64,000 bases of DNA from Caprella mutica (Eukaryota; Arthropoda; Malacostraca; Amphipoda; Caprellidae), in NCBI GenBank assembly GCA_947561585.1, contig CANNZV010001617.1:62001-126000 (forward strand), read 5' to 3'. A program made the position numbers and the translations under genes. This document shows, in pieces, positions 45,609 through 59,126 of this stretch; the first letter of the stretch is position 1, and each line of letters starts with the position of its first letter. The notes beneath the pieces were generated by a model, which did no database searches, had not been told where the DNA came from, and saw only the letters and a list, made by a program, of their open reading frames with translations.

Positions 45609-46584
45609 CCATTGCTTGCAGTGTTTACTGCCTATTTATTACCACTGTATCCAGTAAAATATCAAACTCTCATTGCTATTTCCTTCACTGTGTCACTGTA
45701 GCAACTAGTTCATTAAAGGCTTTTAAATATGAAAATAACTACATTCGATCTACTTGGAAACAACTCTTGGAAATGTTATACCTAGAATTTTTGAAGAGAA
45801 GCAATAAATAATACTATATTGTCTATTATGTTACGCATTTGATTAATTTGATGCTATTGTTAGTAATACATTTTTTAGAGCTATAACTAACAATATTTAG
45901 AATGTTAGTTTTACCTAATATTTATTTGTATTACAACTGTGAAATAACTTAATGAAGTAATCCATTAAGAATAAATAGAAAAATATTCCCTTTTCTAATT
46001 TTAAATAAATCAACTTTTGAATTAAAATTCTCAGTTTATTGCAATAGATAACGAAGTGTAGTACAGAAAATTAAGTTCAATGACTATAAACATTACTAAA
46101 GTTCTTAAATAATACTATTTATTATAATTATGATGTATTTATCACTTATTTTACACCTAATTTCATTTTTATACCCAATGTTAGAGCTGGAAAAGTTAAT
46201 GTTATTGTAAATAAAACAAATTGTCTTTTCATCAACACTTCTAATTTCTAAATGGAAACTAAGTCAGATGTTACACACTATTCAACAATTACTGTAAATA
46301 TTAATGTATATATTTAACCCTAGTCTTGCAGGGTCATTCTGATGTATTTGACATTTTACCAATGTGCATTTCATTGAAATAAAACCATCCTTAATTAATA
46401 TCTGTTTTAAATATAATAAAGAGTCATATTAATTTTACTATCTAACATAATATCATTTAAATGAGATGTAAAAACCCTGATGATAACATTACTTGTAGTA
46501 ACTAATTAAACTATTTATAACTATTTCATTCGTATGGAAAGAGTTAATATCTGCCATTAATTAGTTAACATTATTAGTAGCAAT
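45609..46584. other. AT-rich non-coding DNA
   Basis: Nothing recognised. The 73-codon + frame at 45590-45811 has no domain. Confidence 0.4.
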
Positions 46585-46814
46585 TTTATTATTAGGTAGA
46601 TATTTACTATCAGTTTATTATTAGGTAGATATTTACTATCAGTTTATTATTAGGTAGATATTTACTATCAGTTTATTATTAGGTAGATATTTACTATCAG
46701 TTTATTATTAGGTAGATATTTACTATCAGTTTATTATTAGGTAGATATTTACTATCAGTTTATTATTAGGTAGATATTTACTATCAGTTTATTATTAGGT
46801 AGATATTTACTATC
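46585..46814. repeat. 29-bp tandem array, 8 copies, near-identical
   Basis: Unit TTTATTATTAGGTAGATATT followed by TACTATCAG. The inner copies are identical, which indicates recent expansion. Confidence 0.95.
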
Positions 46815-46910
46815 ATTTCATTCCTTACATTTTTCCAATTATAAACACCGCGAAATATTTAACGGAAGTGAAACATTAGTGAGATACATGGAGTGTATAA
46901 TTTTCCCATT

Positions 46911-47010
46911 ACACAGCATCACACAGAACACATACAGCATCACACAGAACACACACAGCATCACACAGCACACATACAGCATCACACAGCACACATACAG
47001 CATCACACAG
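46911..47010. repeat. 20-bp tandem repeat (ACACAGCATCACACAGCACA), about 5 copies
   Basis: Units alternate CACAGAACACA and CACAGCACACA. Confidence 0.85.
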
Positions 47011-47664
47011 ACTGATGTATATCTGTGTACTTCACGTAGCTAACCCACATCACTTTAATTTCAATACTTACAGGGTTTATCTAATTCCAATTTACATTAT
47101 TACAGTCTTTATGCATAGAATATTCAAACTGGAAATAACTGGATATGACAGCCTGAAATAATATTAATAATAGTAATTATACCGTCTATATTTACCAACG
47201 TATGTACTTATTTGTAAACATGTAGAGCTAAAATATTTCTGATCCCAAAATATTATCATAAGTATGGATTATAATTTATATTCAAGGATTAAATAATGAA
47301 ATTAATTCAGTTTCGTTTCTTTATGTACACAAACTATTCAATTTAAACTATCTATTGCATTATTGTAAAGTGTTTTAATGTCATTTATGTTGTTATTCAC
47401 TGTATGTGGTAATAGTATACGGTTATCTACCAAATTACTCCTGTTTGAATCTGGTAACAGCAGCTGTTACTTACATTGTTATGCTTAATTTCACCTCAAG
47501 AATATCTATAATGAATACGTTTTCTGTGCCTAATAAAGACATATAAATAACACCTCGGTAAACACTTGCCACCCCTGCAACAGCTTAGACCTGAACAACG
47601 TGAAGAAAAAAACATTGTGAACTGTAGATGTGACTTTGGGTTCTAGTTTGGTAGGTAGAATTAT

Positions 47665-48130
47665 TTTATTAGATAGGTAACTATGACAATTTACATCAAA
47701 ATATATATATATTTAATGGGTAACTATGGTATTAATTATTAAACGTTATATTTATTTAATGGGTAACTATGACATTTAATATTGAACGTTATATTTGTTT
47801 AATGGGTAACTATAACATAAAATATTAAACGTTATATTTATTTGATGGGTAACTATGACATTTAATATTGAACGTTATATTTGTTTAATGGGTAACTATG
47901 ACATAAAATATTAAACGTTATAATTATTTGATGGGTAACTATGACAAAATATTAAACGTTATAATTATCTTATGGGTAACTATGACATTTAATATTGAAC
48001 GTTATATTTGTTTAATGGGTAACTATGACATAAAATATTAAACGTTATATTTATTTAATGGGTAACTATGACATAAAATATTAAACGTTATATTTATTTA
48101 ATAAGTAACTATGACATTTAATATTGAACT
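47665..48130. repeat. ~43-bp tandem array, about 11 copies
   Basis: Unit AATGGGTAACTATGACATAA plus AATATTAAACGTTATATTTATTT. Two subtypes alternate: CATAAAATATTAAACG with TATTTATTT, and CATTTAATATTGAACG with TATTTGTTT, giving an approximate 86-bp dimer. Confidence 0.9.
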
Positions 48131-49444
48131 ATAAATTTGTTCTTGGATAACTCCTTTAAAATAAAATAATTTTTTTAGTGTCAGGCCTATCAAAAGAAAG
48201 TAAAAGAAGGCATTGTTTAAATTACAGGTCTGTGTTATTATAGGTACACGTAGGTCTCCTTCTTTACATCTTCTTTCACTCTATTGGGCTCGTGTCGGCA
48301 TATCAGCTACTCAATCTGGCGTGAACTATAAAGACAGTGCAAGGTGTTTCACCTAATTTATGGGGCCCTATTGTATTAACTCTCTATCACGACTTCTAGG
48401 AAACAACTCTATTTACACCTACATATTATACCTACATACTAATGTTTCAAAAATAAACACCCTATTTTATTTACATTAGAAAATTTGGTTAAAATTATTC
48501 AATGTCATGAATTAATATTTTATTAAATAAACATTTTGATTCATTTAAATCATACTTTATATTTTTACAAAGCAGATGTTAAATCTAATTAAAATCTAAT
48601 AAAAATATCTGATTAAAATAATTTAATATCCTGCAAACAGTAAAAACATGTTATTTTTGTCTCTAGCAATGCAGTATATCATAATTAACAAGGTGCATTA
48701 ATATGCAAATAACAATCCTCAGAACCGCTTACTGCCAAGACACGTAAATTAACAAAGGAAAATGATATCACTAATTACTATGCAGTACACAGGCAATATT
48801 GATACATAGTTACGTGGTTGTTTACTGGCCTACTAGCCTTGTATGGACGGAGCAGTACCTATGCCAAACCATGCATTTGTAACCCACTTTCCACTAGTCA
48901 AACCAGTCTAGCATGCTGGCCTTGTAACTAGTACCACGTGCAGTACCTCCAGCTCAATATCTTTTATCTTGTATTATTACAATTCAAACTATTTTGAATT
49001 TAACTAAAAAACATTTTTGATTTTGATTGAAATTTCTTTTTTAAATTAATTTGAATATTTTTACTGCAATTTAAAATTTACCAAAATATTTCAAATTTAA
49101 ATTTATCATAACATATTTTATTTAATTTAAATTTAGGATGAGCCAATTTTTTTTTATTTTTTTATTTAATTTTATCGCAATATTGTTTATTCAATATAAA
49201 CTCTCCCACACCCCATCTTTAACAACATTTTCCTATCAACTTGAATTATTTTTTTCATACAAACGCCTATATTATTTATTGTTGTTGCACGTGGCATCCT
49301 TAAGCATCCCTTAGTATCCCTGAGCATCCCTGAGTCCTCACCTGCTCAGCCCTGAACACGAGGAAGACCCATACCCAAATGTGGACCCACCAAGGTTAGG
49401 CTAGTAGGGCATTGGGGCAGTGGGACACTGTGAGAACCTGCGGG
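48131..49444. other. Unique AT-rich sequence
   Basis: No gene. A slightly GC-richer patch at 48820-48960 has a CACGTG E-box at 48935-48940 and several short inverted repeats (CTAGCATGCTGG, ACTAGTACC). Confidence 0.4.
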
Positions 49445-49899
49445 GACTGGTAGACTGGTACAGAGACTGGTAGACTGGTACAGTGAGTACTGGTAGAGTG
49501 GTACAGTGAGTACTGGTAGACTGGTACAGAGGGAACTGGTAGACTGGTACAGAGACTGGTAGACTGGTACAGTGAGTACTGGTAGAGTGGTACAGTGAGT
49601 ACTGGTAGACTGGTACAGAGGGGACTGGTAGAGTGGTACAGAGACTGGTAGAGTGGTACAGAGACTGGTAGAGTGGTGCAGAGACTGGTAGAGTGGTACA
49701 GAGACTGGTAGAGTGGTACAGAGACTGGTAGAGTGGTGCAGAGACTGGTAGAGTGGTACAGAGACTGGTAGAGTGGTACAGAGACTGGTAGAGTGGTGCA
49801 GAGACTGGTAGAGTGGTACAGAGACTGGTAGAGTGGTGCAGAGACTGGTAGAGTGGTACAGAGACTGATAGAGTGGTACAGAGACTGGTAGAGTGGTAC
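49445..49899. repeat. ~20-bp tandem array (GTACAGAGACTGGTAGAGTG), about 22 copies
   Basis: The first third mixes units with GTGAGTACTGG and GACTGG; the last two thirds are uniform, with GTGCAG replacing GTACAG at every second or third unit. The 166-codon minus frame (49401-49901) is a repeat artefact (three units encode 20 residues). Confidence 0.93.
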
Positions 49900-51401
49900 A
49901 TGTTACACTCTAAAGTATTTACAGTAGTAGGTGTCTGTGTGCCCAGACTGCGAGATCTGCTAAGGTAATTTCTGAGAAATCCTCTTTTTTCGTATTATGT
50001 TTTCAGCAAAATAAATATGAATAGAGACGATGTTAAGGAAAGTTTTCACAAGAAATGTTAAAAATGTCTCATTTTCTACAGGACTGGTATTATATTTTTA
50101 ATTATAAATATTCCACATTATGGAAATTATATACTGAAAAAATTATATGATATTTATGTAGGTGAAGATACTAGACATACAGAAGTTGTAGGTAATAAAT
50201 TTAATAGATGAAATTACAATCAAATAATTTTGCATATAATAAGATAGAAATCAAGTGCACTAGCATATCAATGCAGTTAGAGTGATAAGTATATACTTCA
50301 TCATTTTAACGACATCCGCTCTATCTAGCATAAATCCTACATTAGCAAGTTATCCTTTATTCTGTTAATCTCATGGTCATCTTGACGGCTGTTCCCTAAT
50401 CACACTCACTTTATTAGGAACCTTGTACAGCAACCACTTAGTCAAATGTTAAGAGGGTCCAAACAGCATATGCTGAATCCCAAGCAGTTGCAACTCCATT
50501 TGGGGAGAAAATTTGCCGCATATGCCGCGGATAAAGAAACAGCATTTTCTGCTGCGATTTAAAACTAGAGATATATTTCTATGGTATTTAAGATGCTATA
50601 ATTTAGGTAATTGTTTTTTCGTAGAATGAATATTTATCGCCCTGTTTTTGACGTGATATGCAGACACCCTTTTTATTTGAGATGATTGAATATAAAAACA
50701 AATAATTATGTGTCGGCTGCCAATATATGACGAATAAATAAGGAAGATGAAATATCGCACGAAGGTACAGAATGCAATCTTAATCAATTTAATTCGCGTG
50801 AAATTGGTTTTTGTACAAAATTTTAATGTATCCGAAATATATAGTATGACATTGGAGTAGTTGACTAGAGTGTACAGAGACTGTAATATCAGACTGAATA
50901 ATTAGGCTATTACATAGTACAAAGTGTTTACCTATTCATTTCACTGTTTTGCCTGTGTCTTAACTACACATTCATGGTTCTTAGCCAGTGTACATTTACC
51001 TGCAGCTGCTTGTGTTGGTAATTGATTAATTAATTCCCTATATACTGATGTTAATTTCTTCACAAAGGCTACTAATAAGAAGATGGTGTGTCACTCTATA
51101 AGACACTCACTAATTGATAAATTGCACTAAATAGTCATTTTGTTGATTAAGGCTATGGCGCCTTTATGTTTGCCATTGCTAATTACAGCACTTATCGTCA
51201 GTGCTGATGTCTGTACCACTTTAGGGCAACTAATGATGCTACATTTTGCATTATTTTCATTACAATACACTTTGAGCAAAACTTATTGACTACATAGAGA
51301 TAAACATGTAACTAATGAATGATAGAGTGACAGTAACTACAGTTATTGGCCTTATTTCGCTAGTTTTTGAAGTTACTCTTCCTCTGCCAGTATTTTCGAT
51401 T
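49900..51401. other. Unique sequence with candidate regulatory patch at 50440-50570
   Basis: The patch has the 12-bp palindrome CAGCATATGCTG at 50464-50475, a second GCATATGC at about 50518-50525, and GCCGCGG. CATATG is a bHLH-type E-box. No coding exon was recognised. Confidence 0.35.
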
Positions 51402-52024
51402 GTAATGTAACACACAAAGATATTGTAATGTAACACACAAAGATATTGTAATGTAACACACAAAGATATTGTAATGTAACTCACAAAGATATTGTAATGT
51501 AACACACAAAGATATTGTAATGTAACTCACAAAGATATTGTAATGTAACTCACAAAGATATTGTAATGTAACACACAAAGATATTGTAATGTAACACACA
51601 AAGATATTGTAATGTAACACACAAAGATATTGTAATGTAACACACAAAGATATTGTAATGTAACACACAAAGATATTGTAATGTAACACACAAAGATATT
51701 GTAATGTAACTCACAAAGATATTGTAATGTAACACACAAAGATATTGTAATGTAACACACAAAGATATTGTAATGTAACACACAAAGATATTGTAATGTA
51801 ACACACAAAGATATTGTAATGTAACACACAAAGATATTGCAATGTAACACACAAAGATATTGTAATGTAACACACAAAGATATTGTAATGTAACACACAA
51901 AGATATTGTAATGTAACACACAAAGATATTGTAATGTAACACACAAAGATATTGTAATGTAACACACAAAGATATTGTAATGTAACACACAAAGATATTG
52001 TAATGTAACACACAAAGATATTGT
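51402..52024. repeat. 23-bp tandem array, subfamily 1, about 27 copies
   Basis: Unit ATGTAACACACAAAGATATT followed by GTA, nearly invariant (rare ATGTAACTCAC). It runs without a gap into the next array, with which it shares the first 12 bases ATGTAACACACA. Long minus-strand frames (up to 169 codons) exist because none of the units carries a stop in those phases. Confidence 0.96.
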
Positions 52025-55000
52025 AATGTAACACACAGTGCTATTTCAATGTAACACACAGTGCTATTTCAATGTAACACACAGTGCTATTGCTATGTAA
52101 CACACAGTGCTATTTCAATGTAACACACAGTGCTATTTCAATGTAACACACAGTGCTATTGCTATGTAACACACAGTGCTATTGCTATGTAACACACTGT
52201 GCTATTTCAATGTAACACACAGTGCTATTTCAATGTAAAACACAGTGCTATTGCTATGTAACACACAGTGCTATTTCAATGTAACACACAGTGCTATTGC
52301 TATGTAACACACTGTGCTATTTCAATGTAACACACAGTGCTATTGCTATGTAACACACAGTGCTATTTCAATGTAACACACAGTGCTATTGCTATGTAAC
52401 ACACAGTGCTATTGCTATGTAACACACAGTGCTATTTCAATGTAACACACAGTGCTATTGCTATGTAACACACAGTGCTATTGCTATGTAACACACAGTG
52501 CTATTTCAATGTAACACACAGTGCTATTGCTATGTAACACACAGTGCTATTGCTATGTAACACACAGTGCTATTTCAATGTAACACACAGTGCTATTGCT
52601 ATGTAACACACTGTGCTATTTCAATGTAACACACAGTGCTATTGCTATGTAACACACAGTGCTATTTCAATGTAACACACAGTGCTATTTCAATGTAACA
52701 CACAGTGCTATTGCTATGTAACACACAGTGGTATTTCAATGTAACACACAGTGCTATTGCTATGTAACACACAGTGCTATTTCAATGTAACACACAGTGC
52801 TATTGCTATGTAACACACAGTGCTATTTCAATGTAACACACAGTGCTATTGCTATGTAACACACAGTTCTATTTCAATGTAACACACAGTGCTATTTCAA
52901 TGTAACACACAGTGCTATTGCTATGTAACACACAGTGCTATTGCTATGTAACACACAGTGCTATTGCTATGTAACACACAGTACTAATTCAATGTAACAC
53001 ACAGTGCTATTGCTATGTAACACACAGTGCTATTGCTATGTAACACACAGTACTATTTCAATGTAACACACAGTGCTATTGCTATGTAACACACAGTGCT
53101 ATTGCTATGTAACACACAGTACTATTTCAATGTAACACACAGTGCTATTGCTATGTAACACACAGTGCTATTGCTATGTAACACACAGTACTATTTCAAT
53201 GTAACACACAGTGCTATTGCTATGTAACACACAGTGCTATTGCTATGTAACACACAGTACTATTTCAATGTAACACACAGTGCTATTGCTATGTAACACA
53301 CAGTGCTATTGCTATGTAACACACAGTACTATTTCAATGTAACACACAGTGCTATTGCTATGTAACACACAGTGCTATTGCTATGTAACACACAGTGCTA
53401 TTTCAATGTAACACACAGTGCTATTGCTATGTAACACACAGTGCTATTTCAATGTAACACACAGTGCTATTGCTATGTAACACACAGTTCTATTTCAATG
53501 TAACACACAGTGCTATTTCAATGTAACACACAGTGCTATTGCTATGTAACACACAGTGCTATTGCTATGTAACACACAGTGCTATTGCTATGTAACACAC
53601 AGTACTAATTCAATGTAACACACAGTGCTATTGCTATGTAACACACAGTGCTATTGCTATGTAACACACAGTACTATTTCAATGTAACACACAGTGCTAT
53701 TGCTATGTAACACACAGTGCTATTGCTATGTAACACACAGTACTATTTCAATGTAACACACAGTGCTATTTCAATGTAACACACAGTGCTATTGCTATGT
53801 AACACACAGTACTATTTCAATGTAACACACAGTGCTATTGCTATGTAACACACAGTGCTATTGCTATGTAACACACAGTACTATTTCAATGTAACACACA
53901 GTGCTATTGCTATGTAACACACAGTGCTATTGCTATGTAACACACAGTACTATTTCAATGTAACACACAGTGCTATTGCTATGTAACACACAGTACTATT
54001 TCAATGTAACACACAGTGCTATTGCTATGTAACACACAGTGCTATTGCTATGTAACACACAGTACTATTTCAATGTAACACACAGTGCTATTGCTATGTA
54101 ACACACAGTGCTATTGCTATGTAACACACAGTACTATTTCAATGTAACACACAGTGCTATTGCTATGTAACACACAGTGCTATTGCTATGTAACACACAG
54201 TGCTATTGCTATGTAACACACAGTGCTATTGCTATGTAACACACAGTGCTATTGCTATGTAACACACAGTACTATTTCAATGTAACACACAGTGCTATTG
54301 CTATGTAACACACAGTGCTATTGCTATGTAACACACAGTGCAATTGCTATGTAACACACAGTGCTATTGCTATGTAACACACAGTGCTATTGCTATGTAA
54401 CACACAGTGCTATTGCTATGTAACACACAGTGCTATTTCAATGTAACACACAGTGCTATTGCTATGTAACACACAGTGCTATTGCTATGTAACACACAGT
54501 GCTATTTCAATGTAACACACAGTGCTATTGCTATGTAACACACAGTGCTATTTCAATGTAACACACAGTGCTATTTCAATGTAACACACAGTGCTATTGC
54601 TATGTAACACACAGTGCTATTTCAATGTAACACACAGTGCTATTGCTATGTAACACACTGTGCTATTTCAATGTAACACACAGTGCTATTGCTATGTAAC
54701 ACACAGCGCTATTTCAATGTAACACACAGTGCTATTGCTATGTAACACACAGTGCTATTGCTATGTAACACACTGTGCTATTTCAATGTAACACACAGTG
54801 CTATTTCAATGTAACACACAGTGCTATTGCTATGTAACACACAGTGCTATTTCAATGTAACACACAGTGCTATTGCTATGTAACACACAGTGCTATTGCT
54901 ATGTAACACACTGTGCTATTTCAATGTAACACACAGTGCTATTGCTATGTAACACACAGTGCTATTTCAATGTAACACACAGTGCTATTGCTATGTAACA

Positions 55001-55980
55001 CACAGTGCTATTTCAATGTAACACACAGTGCTATTGCTATGTAACACACAGTGCTATTTCAATGTAACACACAGTGTTATTGCTATGTAACACACAGTGC
55101 TATTTCAATGTAACACACAGTGCTATTGCTATGTAACACACAGTGCTATTTCAATGTAACACACAGTGCTATTGCTATGTAACACACAGTGCTATTTCAA
55201 AGTAACACACAGTGCTATTTCAAAGTAACACACAGTGCTATTTCAATGTAACACACAGTGCTATTGCTATGTAACACACAGTGCTATTTCAATGTAACAC
55301 ACAGTGCTATTGCTATGTAACACACAGTGCTATTGCTATGTAACACACAGTACTATTTCAATGTAACACACAGTGCTATTGCTATGTAACACACAGTGCT
55401 ATTGCTATGTAACACACAGTACTATTTCAATGTAACACACAGTGCTATTGCTATGTAACACACAGTGCTATTGCTATGTAACACACAGTGCTATTGCTAT
55501 GTAACACACAGTGCTATTGCTATGTAACACACAGTGCTATTGCTATGTAACACACAGTGCTATTGCTATGTAACACACAGTGCTATTGCTATGTAACACA
55601 CAGTGCTATTGCTATGTAACACACAGTGCTATTGCTATGTAACACACAGTGCTATTGCTATGTAACACACAGTGCTATTGCTATGTAACACACAGTGCTA
55701 TTTCAATGTAACACACAGTGCTATTGCTATGTAACACACAGTGCTATTGCTATGTAACACACAGTGCTATTTCAATGTAACACACAGTGCTATTGCTATG
55801 TAACACACAGTGCTATTGCTATGTAACACACAGTGCTATTGCTATGTAACACACAGTGCTATTTCAATGTAACACACAGTGTTATTGCTATGTAACACAC
55901 AGTGCTATTGCTATGTAACACACAGTGCTATTTCAATGTAACACACAGTGCTATTGCTATGTAACACACAGTGCTATTTC
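52025..55980. repeat. 23-bp tandem array, subfamily 2, about 172 copies (4 kb)
   Basis: Two unit types share ATGTAACACACAGTGCTATT: type a ends TCA and type b ends GCT. They form patterns such as a-b and a-b-b. A GTACTATTTCA variant marks a trimer (69 bp) that repeats many times between about 52980 and 54150, and again at 55340-55440. A block with AGTTCTATTTC, then AGTACTAATTC, at 52865-52985 recurs at 53485-53605, 621 bp (27 units) later. Confidence 0.97.
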
Positions 55981-58490
55981 ATATCCCTGTAACATTTTCC
56001 TCTAAGTTAGTTTCGTTTCCCCACTCATTCGTTGGTTCCACTGTACGTGATTCTTTGCAATTTTCTCTCTCACTTTTTCTCGTATTGATTTCTGTATGAA
56101 TTGTATCTTTATATCATTTAAATTGTATTCCTTTGAGTAATGTGTAGTATTGTGATGTTAGTGAATATATTTTACTGGTCGAATTAACCCCAAATTTAAT
56201 ATTTTTCAGTTCCTTCTCAATGCGGTGTCATGTATCCTTAAACATAAATATTAATCAATAATGAAAGTAAAAAAATTAATTTCGATTTTTGAAATTATAC
56301 AATTTTGTTAATTTAAACTTTAGTTCTTAATTTAGATTCATGTCATTATTACACTTCATGAAGAATACCTAGTGTCCTTCGTATACTTCATGTCCTCCAT
56401 GTCCTTCATATCCTTCCCTCTCCCACACATCACTAATGAATCTCATGTTCCAATCCTCCTCCAATATTCCGAATAACAAAACTCCCTTATTTCCAATCCT
56501 TAAATTTGTGAAATTCCCCTAAAGAGCGTAGTTATTTCCCTAAAAAGCGTAGTTATTTCCCTAGTTTCTAGTGCATTTTGCCGCAGTAACTTTTGTAGGT
56601 TGTGATTGCAGGCCGTTAAAAGGTGGTGAAGCCCCTTGTCTTTTCTAATTGCTACACAACTTTGCCATGTCAACACAAGCATTGCGAGAGAAACTTCTAA
56701 ATAATAATGACAGCCAATTGACTAAGAACTAATTTATTAATTGTCGGAATAAGGGCGATATGTGATATAGAACTTCAGGCAGCGAAAATCTCAGAGAATC
56801 TACTCCTATAATCTATTTTCAATTGTTTTGGCGTATATTCAAACAATATTTAATTCCTTTCGTAATTTATATTTCTAAATGACTATTTCTCTACTAAATA
56901 TTACGCTGGTGATTGTGGTGGTGACGTGGTTATCATTTTTGTCTAACCGCAGAGTGTTCCATTAAGCATTTTTGATTGGTTATCACTGACAGAGCGTTAC
57001 TGTTTTTGCGATGTGTTCTTTGCAGCAGAGGCAAAATATCCTAACGAGTAGAGAGGCTTCCTAACATTTTAACAAATATTTGCATAATAAACTACACTCT
57101 GGGAAACTCATCTTTAAACAAAAAGAATTCTTCTAAAACTCTGAGGATGAAGCGATAAGTTTTGATCTTAATCGATAGATTTTGATGATATTATTATGTT
57201 TCCATTGATTAATTTGTTAAATAGATAATACTCGATGAATTTAGATAGGACTCACTTTTATTTACTAACAGTTTTCCCTGCAGTTCTAAGTATACCAAAT
57301 ATTCTTTAGTATTATCCTTCATTAAATTCATTGACATTTTTTCTTGGTTCATCGAATTATGTTATAATTTTTTTCTAAATTAATTTTAAAATCGAGTGCA
57401 GATTTTTTAATTTTGAGAGTGTGACGGTGTCGTTTGTGTGAGTGCCACCACAGCAAAGTCTTGTGCCGCTATTAAGCCCTTATTAAGAAATTTGAGGTGG
57501 TAAATAGAGGTGCTATAGGGATAATACTCTTCAAATTATTCCTGGAAGCTTTTTATATTATTGGTGGTATCCCTGGCCTGCCTCACCTCTCCATGGAGCT
57601 GCTAATGACTTCATTACTTCAGAGGAGAAATTTAGTGCAGTTTCCCCTGCCTTACAATTGGTTGTGTTCAGTCGGTTGTAGCGGCGTGAGGCGTGATGTG
57701 GAGGCGCTACTTATACTGTACAAATTGTATTGTCAGTATTACACTTTAAGTAAGATATAATCAATTGGCAATTCAACTGTATTATAGTGTATGTGTGATA
57801 TATTTATGCTCTAATGTCCTTTTCGAATATATTTTTTCTAATAAGTATAGATTCACGGAGTAGCTTTTCTGCATCCATGACTTTGCTACCGATTAACAGT
57901 AGGTGACTTTGCTTATGAAGCCACTTTCCTTTTTGACTGCTTCTTCCAGTCCCTTGTATTTAATTTCATTTGACGTCAGCGATATGACCTTTGATGATTG
58001 CAAAGCAGAGGTTAAACCCCTAAATAATAAATTACATAATATAGATTAATGAAATGGGCTTATACATTTTAATATCACATATTCAGTTCCTTAAATCCTC
58101 ATTAAATATTTCTAATTTTTATTGTCATTTGACTCCCAAAGCTGTACAATCTAAACTTTTATCAGAATTAATACTATCCATTTTTTCTCTAGTGCTCTAG
58201 CCCTCGTATTCTCACCGAAAGATGGTAACGTTTTACCGTAGATTTTTCACCCCTCACTCTCCTCACGATAGAGCCTAACCGGAACAAATGCATTGGCGTA
58301 ATGTCCAAAGGATATTCTACGCACCACCTGTGTGGAGCAATGCCTTCTAACGTCACACACAACCTGAACATTATCCTAAATGTAACAATCAACCGTTAAT
58401 TTAGTCATCAAATTGTACTCCCTCTTTTTTTACCCAGGAATTATTATTTGTAAAGTTTTATTATCTAAATAAGTATTCCATGTCATTATC
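55981..58490. other. Unique sequence, AT-rich with a few GC-richer patches
   Basis: A perfect CRE palindrome TGACGTCA lies at 57971-57978. A GC-richer segment at 57420-57720 contains an 87-codon + frame (57497-57760) with no recognised domain. The segment at 58180-58400 is GC-rich with open frames but no known domain. All are candidates for regulatory DNA only. Confidence 0.35.
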
Positions 58491-58870
58491 AGTAAGTACT
58501 GTAGGCAGTACCAGTAAGTACTGTATGCAGTACCAGTAAGTACTGTAGGCAGTACCAGTAAGTACTGTAGGCAGTACACCAGTAAGTACTGTAGGCAGTA
58601 CCAGTAAGTACTGTAGGCAGTACCAGTAAGTACTGTAGGCAGTACCAGTGAGTACTGTAGGCAGTACCAGTTAGTACTGTAGACAGTACCAGTTAGTACT
58701 GTAGGCAGTACCAGTAAGTACTGTAGGCAGTACACCAGTAAGTACTGTAGGCAGTACCAGTAAGTACTGTAGGCAGTACCAGTGAGTACTGTAGGCAGTA
58801 CCAGTGAGTACTGTAGGCAGTACACCAGTAAGTACTGTAGGCAGTACCAGTAAGTACTGTAGGCAGTACA
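58491..58870. repeat. 22-bp tandem array with dyad, about 17 copies
   Basis: Unit CCAGTAAGTACTGTAGGCAG plus TA. Each unit contains the inverted repeat GTACTG-TAGG-CAGTAC. A 2-base insertion giving TACACCAG recurs about every 7 and then 4 units. Two minus-strand frames are artefacts. Confidence 0.95.
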
Positions 58871-59126
58871 CACCCCTGTAGGTTTAATTCACCGCTAGAC
58901 TCCAGACCATTTCACGGTGAATCGTACGCAAGATTGATAGGAGGGATTAGAGAGACGCTTTACGACGCACTATTCGGTGTCACGGGGAACTTACGAGATG
59001 TTGTACTCATGGTAAGCTAATGATATCACAAGTGTATTAATTAGAAAAATAATATAAATTGATTAGGTTCTTTCCAATAATAATTTGATTTCTAAATTTA
59101 TGTTAACAAAGTAGGATCAATATTGG

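Noticed and set aside
51527..52059. 169-codon minus-strand frames with hydrophobic repeats (CVTLQYLCVLHYNIF)
   Set aside because: They look like membrane protein but are three-unit cycles of the 23-bp array.
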